Origin: Zanthoxylum bungeanum
Lineage: Eukaryota > Streptophyta > Magnoliopsida > Sapindales > Rutaceae
Reading direction: 5' to 3'
Assembly (NCBI GenBank): GCA_019454045.1
Contig: SKCR01026748.1
Span: forward strand, 44,088 to 108,087
DNA: 64,000 nucleotides
Shown here one piece after another: positions 62,126-64,000 of this stretch; position 1 is the stretch's first letter, and the number at the start of each line of letters is the position of its first letter. The notes beneath the pieces were generated by a model. That model searched no databases. It was not told where the DNA came from and saw only the letters and a list, made by a program, of their open reading frames with translations. The position numbers and the translations under genes were made by a program.

Positions 62126-64000
62126 ATGGGAGATCCCCACGGTAGCGACCCCAGCACTAAAACGGCGTCGTTTTCGCTTCCTCCAGGTTGCCGGTTTCAT
62201 CCTTCCGAAGAACAACTCCTCCGCTATTACCTCACCAAGAAGAATACGGACACCGAAAAGGAGAACACTTTGTGCGGTAGTGGTTTGATAAATGAGCTTG
62301 AGTTGTACGAGCACGAACCGTACGAGTTACCGGAGAGAGCATGCTATGCGTACGGACACAGAGGAAGGAAGAGACACTGGTATTGTTACAGTAAAGTTAG
62401 GGTTTTGAAGGAGAGGAAATGTAGAAAAGCAAAGAATGGATATTGGAGGAGGAGAGGGAGAGTGAGAGATGTAGTTGTTGGTAGAGGGAAGTTGATGTTG
62501 GGGACCAGAACCAGTTTAGTGTTTTATTTGGGGAATTGTATGGAAACTGCTGTGAGAACTGATTGGTTAATGCATGAGTATGCCCTTGTTGACCATTTCA
62601 AGCCCAAGGTACTTCAAATCAATCAAGTTATTTTATTTTCATGTTCAGCTTAAATTTGTTTGAGATAAAAAAAAAAAAAAAATTTTGATTGGTGATATGC
62701 TTGATAGTTTTTGTTGTTGTTAGGCACAAATTTGGTTGGATTTATATAATCTAGACAAACTTTTTTTAAATTTGTTCATTTTTAGGTAAATTATCATTTT
62801 TACACCAGAATTTTGGCTTATGTAGTATGAAAATATCCAAAAACTTTGGACAAGTTCCATTTTACACTCAAAGCTTCAGTGGGTATACTATTTTACACTT
62901 TTTAGGTGTAATTAGTACACTGATTGAAACTTTTTACCTGATATGTGTAAATTGATAGTTGAATGAAACTTTGGGTATAAATTTGAACCTAACAAGTGTA
63001 AATTAAATTGAAGATGTTTAAAGTTTTTGGGTATTTTCATACATAAGTCAATCTTCGGTTGTGAAATTGATAATTTCCCTAATTTTAAAGAGGGTTTTTA
63101 GTTGTTAGAATTGAATTTATGCTTGGATGATTGATGTGCTGTACTTTTTTCTGCTTATTGTTAGTTTTATGTAAGAATTGTTGAAAGTCTAGCAGATCAT
63201 TGTGTAAGTCTCAGTAATTGGGCATATTTCCATTGCAAATATTCTGGATTGATTACTGTCTAATGGGTCGAAGTATTGCTGATTAAGTTAATTCTCTGCT
63301 TTTATTTTCTTTGGATGATATTATGCAATTGACAGCATCATGTCAACTAAATTTATGCCCACAATTTGACCATCTGCTATCTACAATTTTATTACAAGTA
63401 CTGAGCTAAGAAAGTGGTTACTTCTTTAATTGTGAGCATGTGGCGTTACATCTAACCTCAATTTAGTGACAATTGACAAATATTAGATAATGATCATCCA
63501 ACTGTACTCCTTTCTCATAATCTTATAATTGTAATACTCTTTGCATCTTCCGAAGTTGGTGATATTGGAACTTTGCCAAGTATTTGTACTCGGTTGTTTT
63601 TTTTTTTTTTAATCTTTTTATTTAGTTGGGAAGTTGAGCTGGTTTTGCTTTCTTAATTTTTTTATTTGTGACAATCCAACCAAATGATTTTTGCATGTTT
63701 TACCAATCCATCTGATTTGTGCATCAATGTTGTTACATTTCTTGTGTTGCTGTTATGAAACCTCAAGTTTTAACCTGTCTGCAGGCCTCTTTTGTCCTCT
63801 GCCGAGTATTTGTCAAATCTAGTGGTGGAAATAGCATATCGGAGGTTAGTTTAGCTAGTGCTGCAGAAGAAAGTGTTTCTGCAGTTCGCCACATTGGTGT
63901 TCAACATGATGGATTTCTTATACCAGATTCCTCCGAAGGTAAAGTGGATGGTGACAACTCTATGGACAGAAGAAATGATACATCCATATATCCAGTGAGG
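62126..64000 (+). CDS. NAC-domain transcription factor, 5' exons
   Basis: Exon 1 62126-62608, intron 62609-63784 (GT-AG), exon 2 from 63785 running off the window. Plant NAC proteins bind DNA in the nucleus as dimers. Subdomain A reads LPPGCRFHPSEEQLLRYYL. Then ELYEHEPYELPERACYAYG, subdomain C RHWYCYSKVRVLKERKCRKA with NGYWRRRGRVRDVV, subdomain D GTRTSLVFYLGNCMETAVRT and DWLMHEYALVDH, and subdomain E ASFVLCRVFVKSS at the start of exon 2. NGYWRRRG replaces the GYWKATGKD usual in typical NACs, so this belongs to a divergent NAC subgroup; DNA binding may differ. The region after the domain (SEVSLASAAEESVSAVRHIG) begins the regulatory tail. Which family member it is cannot be told from here. Confidence 0.93.

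Overview
The window is nuclear DNA of a flowering plant, most likely a eudicot. It has intron-containing plant genes (a poly(A)-binding protein and a NAC transcription factor), LTR retrotransposons of both the Ty1/copia and Ty3/gypsy types with plant-type primer sites, and hAT-like DNA transposons, all in AT-rich sequence. Only two host genes can be supported. Nearly everything else is nested transposable elements, and most element boundaries below rest on matching target-site duplications (TSDs) read directly from the sequence.

Layout. 1-3420: decayed 3' end of a Ty3/gypsy element and its long LTR. 3478-4525: two nested hAT-like MITEs. 6022-21352: degenerate copia element 'copia A' (minus strand, TSD gagct); its 3' LTR is split at 6448/15151 by a copia-type non-autonomous element, here 'LARD1' (6449-15145, TSD gttat). 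21480-23110: a very AT-rich repeat array directly upstream of the PABP promoter. 23726-27135: the nine-exon PABP gene (plus strand), with three 1-nt deletions in exon 3.

27854-50550: an old hAT-like element split by later arrivals. These include an Athila-like gypsy element (29946-49571, minus strand, TSD gggat), which is itself split by a young non-autonomous copia-type element, 'LARD2' (36431-46446, TSD tttct), and a solo LTR of the copia A family (49904-50514, TSD gatgt). 51036-61301: 'copia B' (plus strand, TSD gctac), a relative of copia A, carrying a hAT transposase fragment (to 54862) and a solo LTR of the LARD1 family (57260-59759, TSD gccgt/gccat). 62126-64000: first two exons of a NAC-domain gene, running off the window.

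The host genes are housekeeping or regulatory: translation and mRNA stability for PABP, transcription for NAC. They are unrelated to each other. The most interesting material is in the repeats: a young element with ruined coding capacity, a GGCGCC (E2F-like) array in the Athila U3 promoter, a sequence module shared between a gypsy LTR and a copia leader, and oligo(A) tracts in the PABP 5' leader. No RNA gene, CRISPR array or prokaryotic feature was found.
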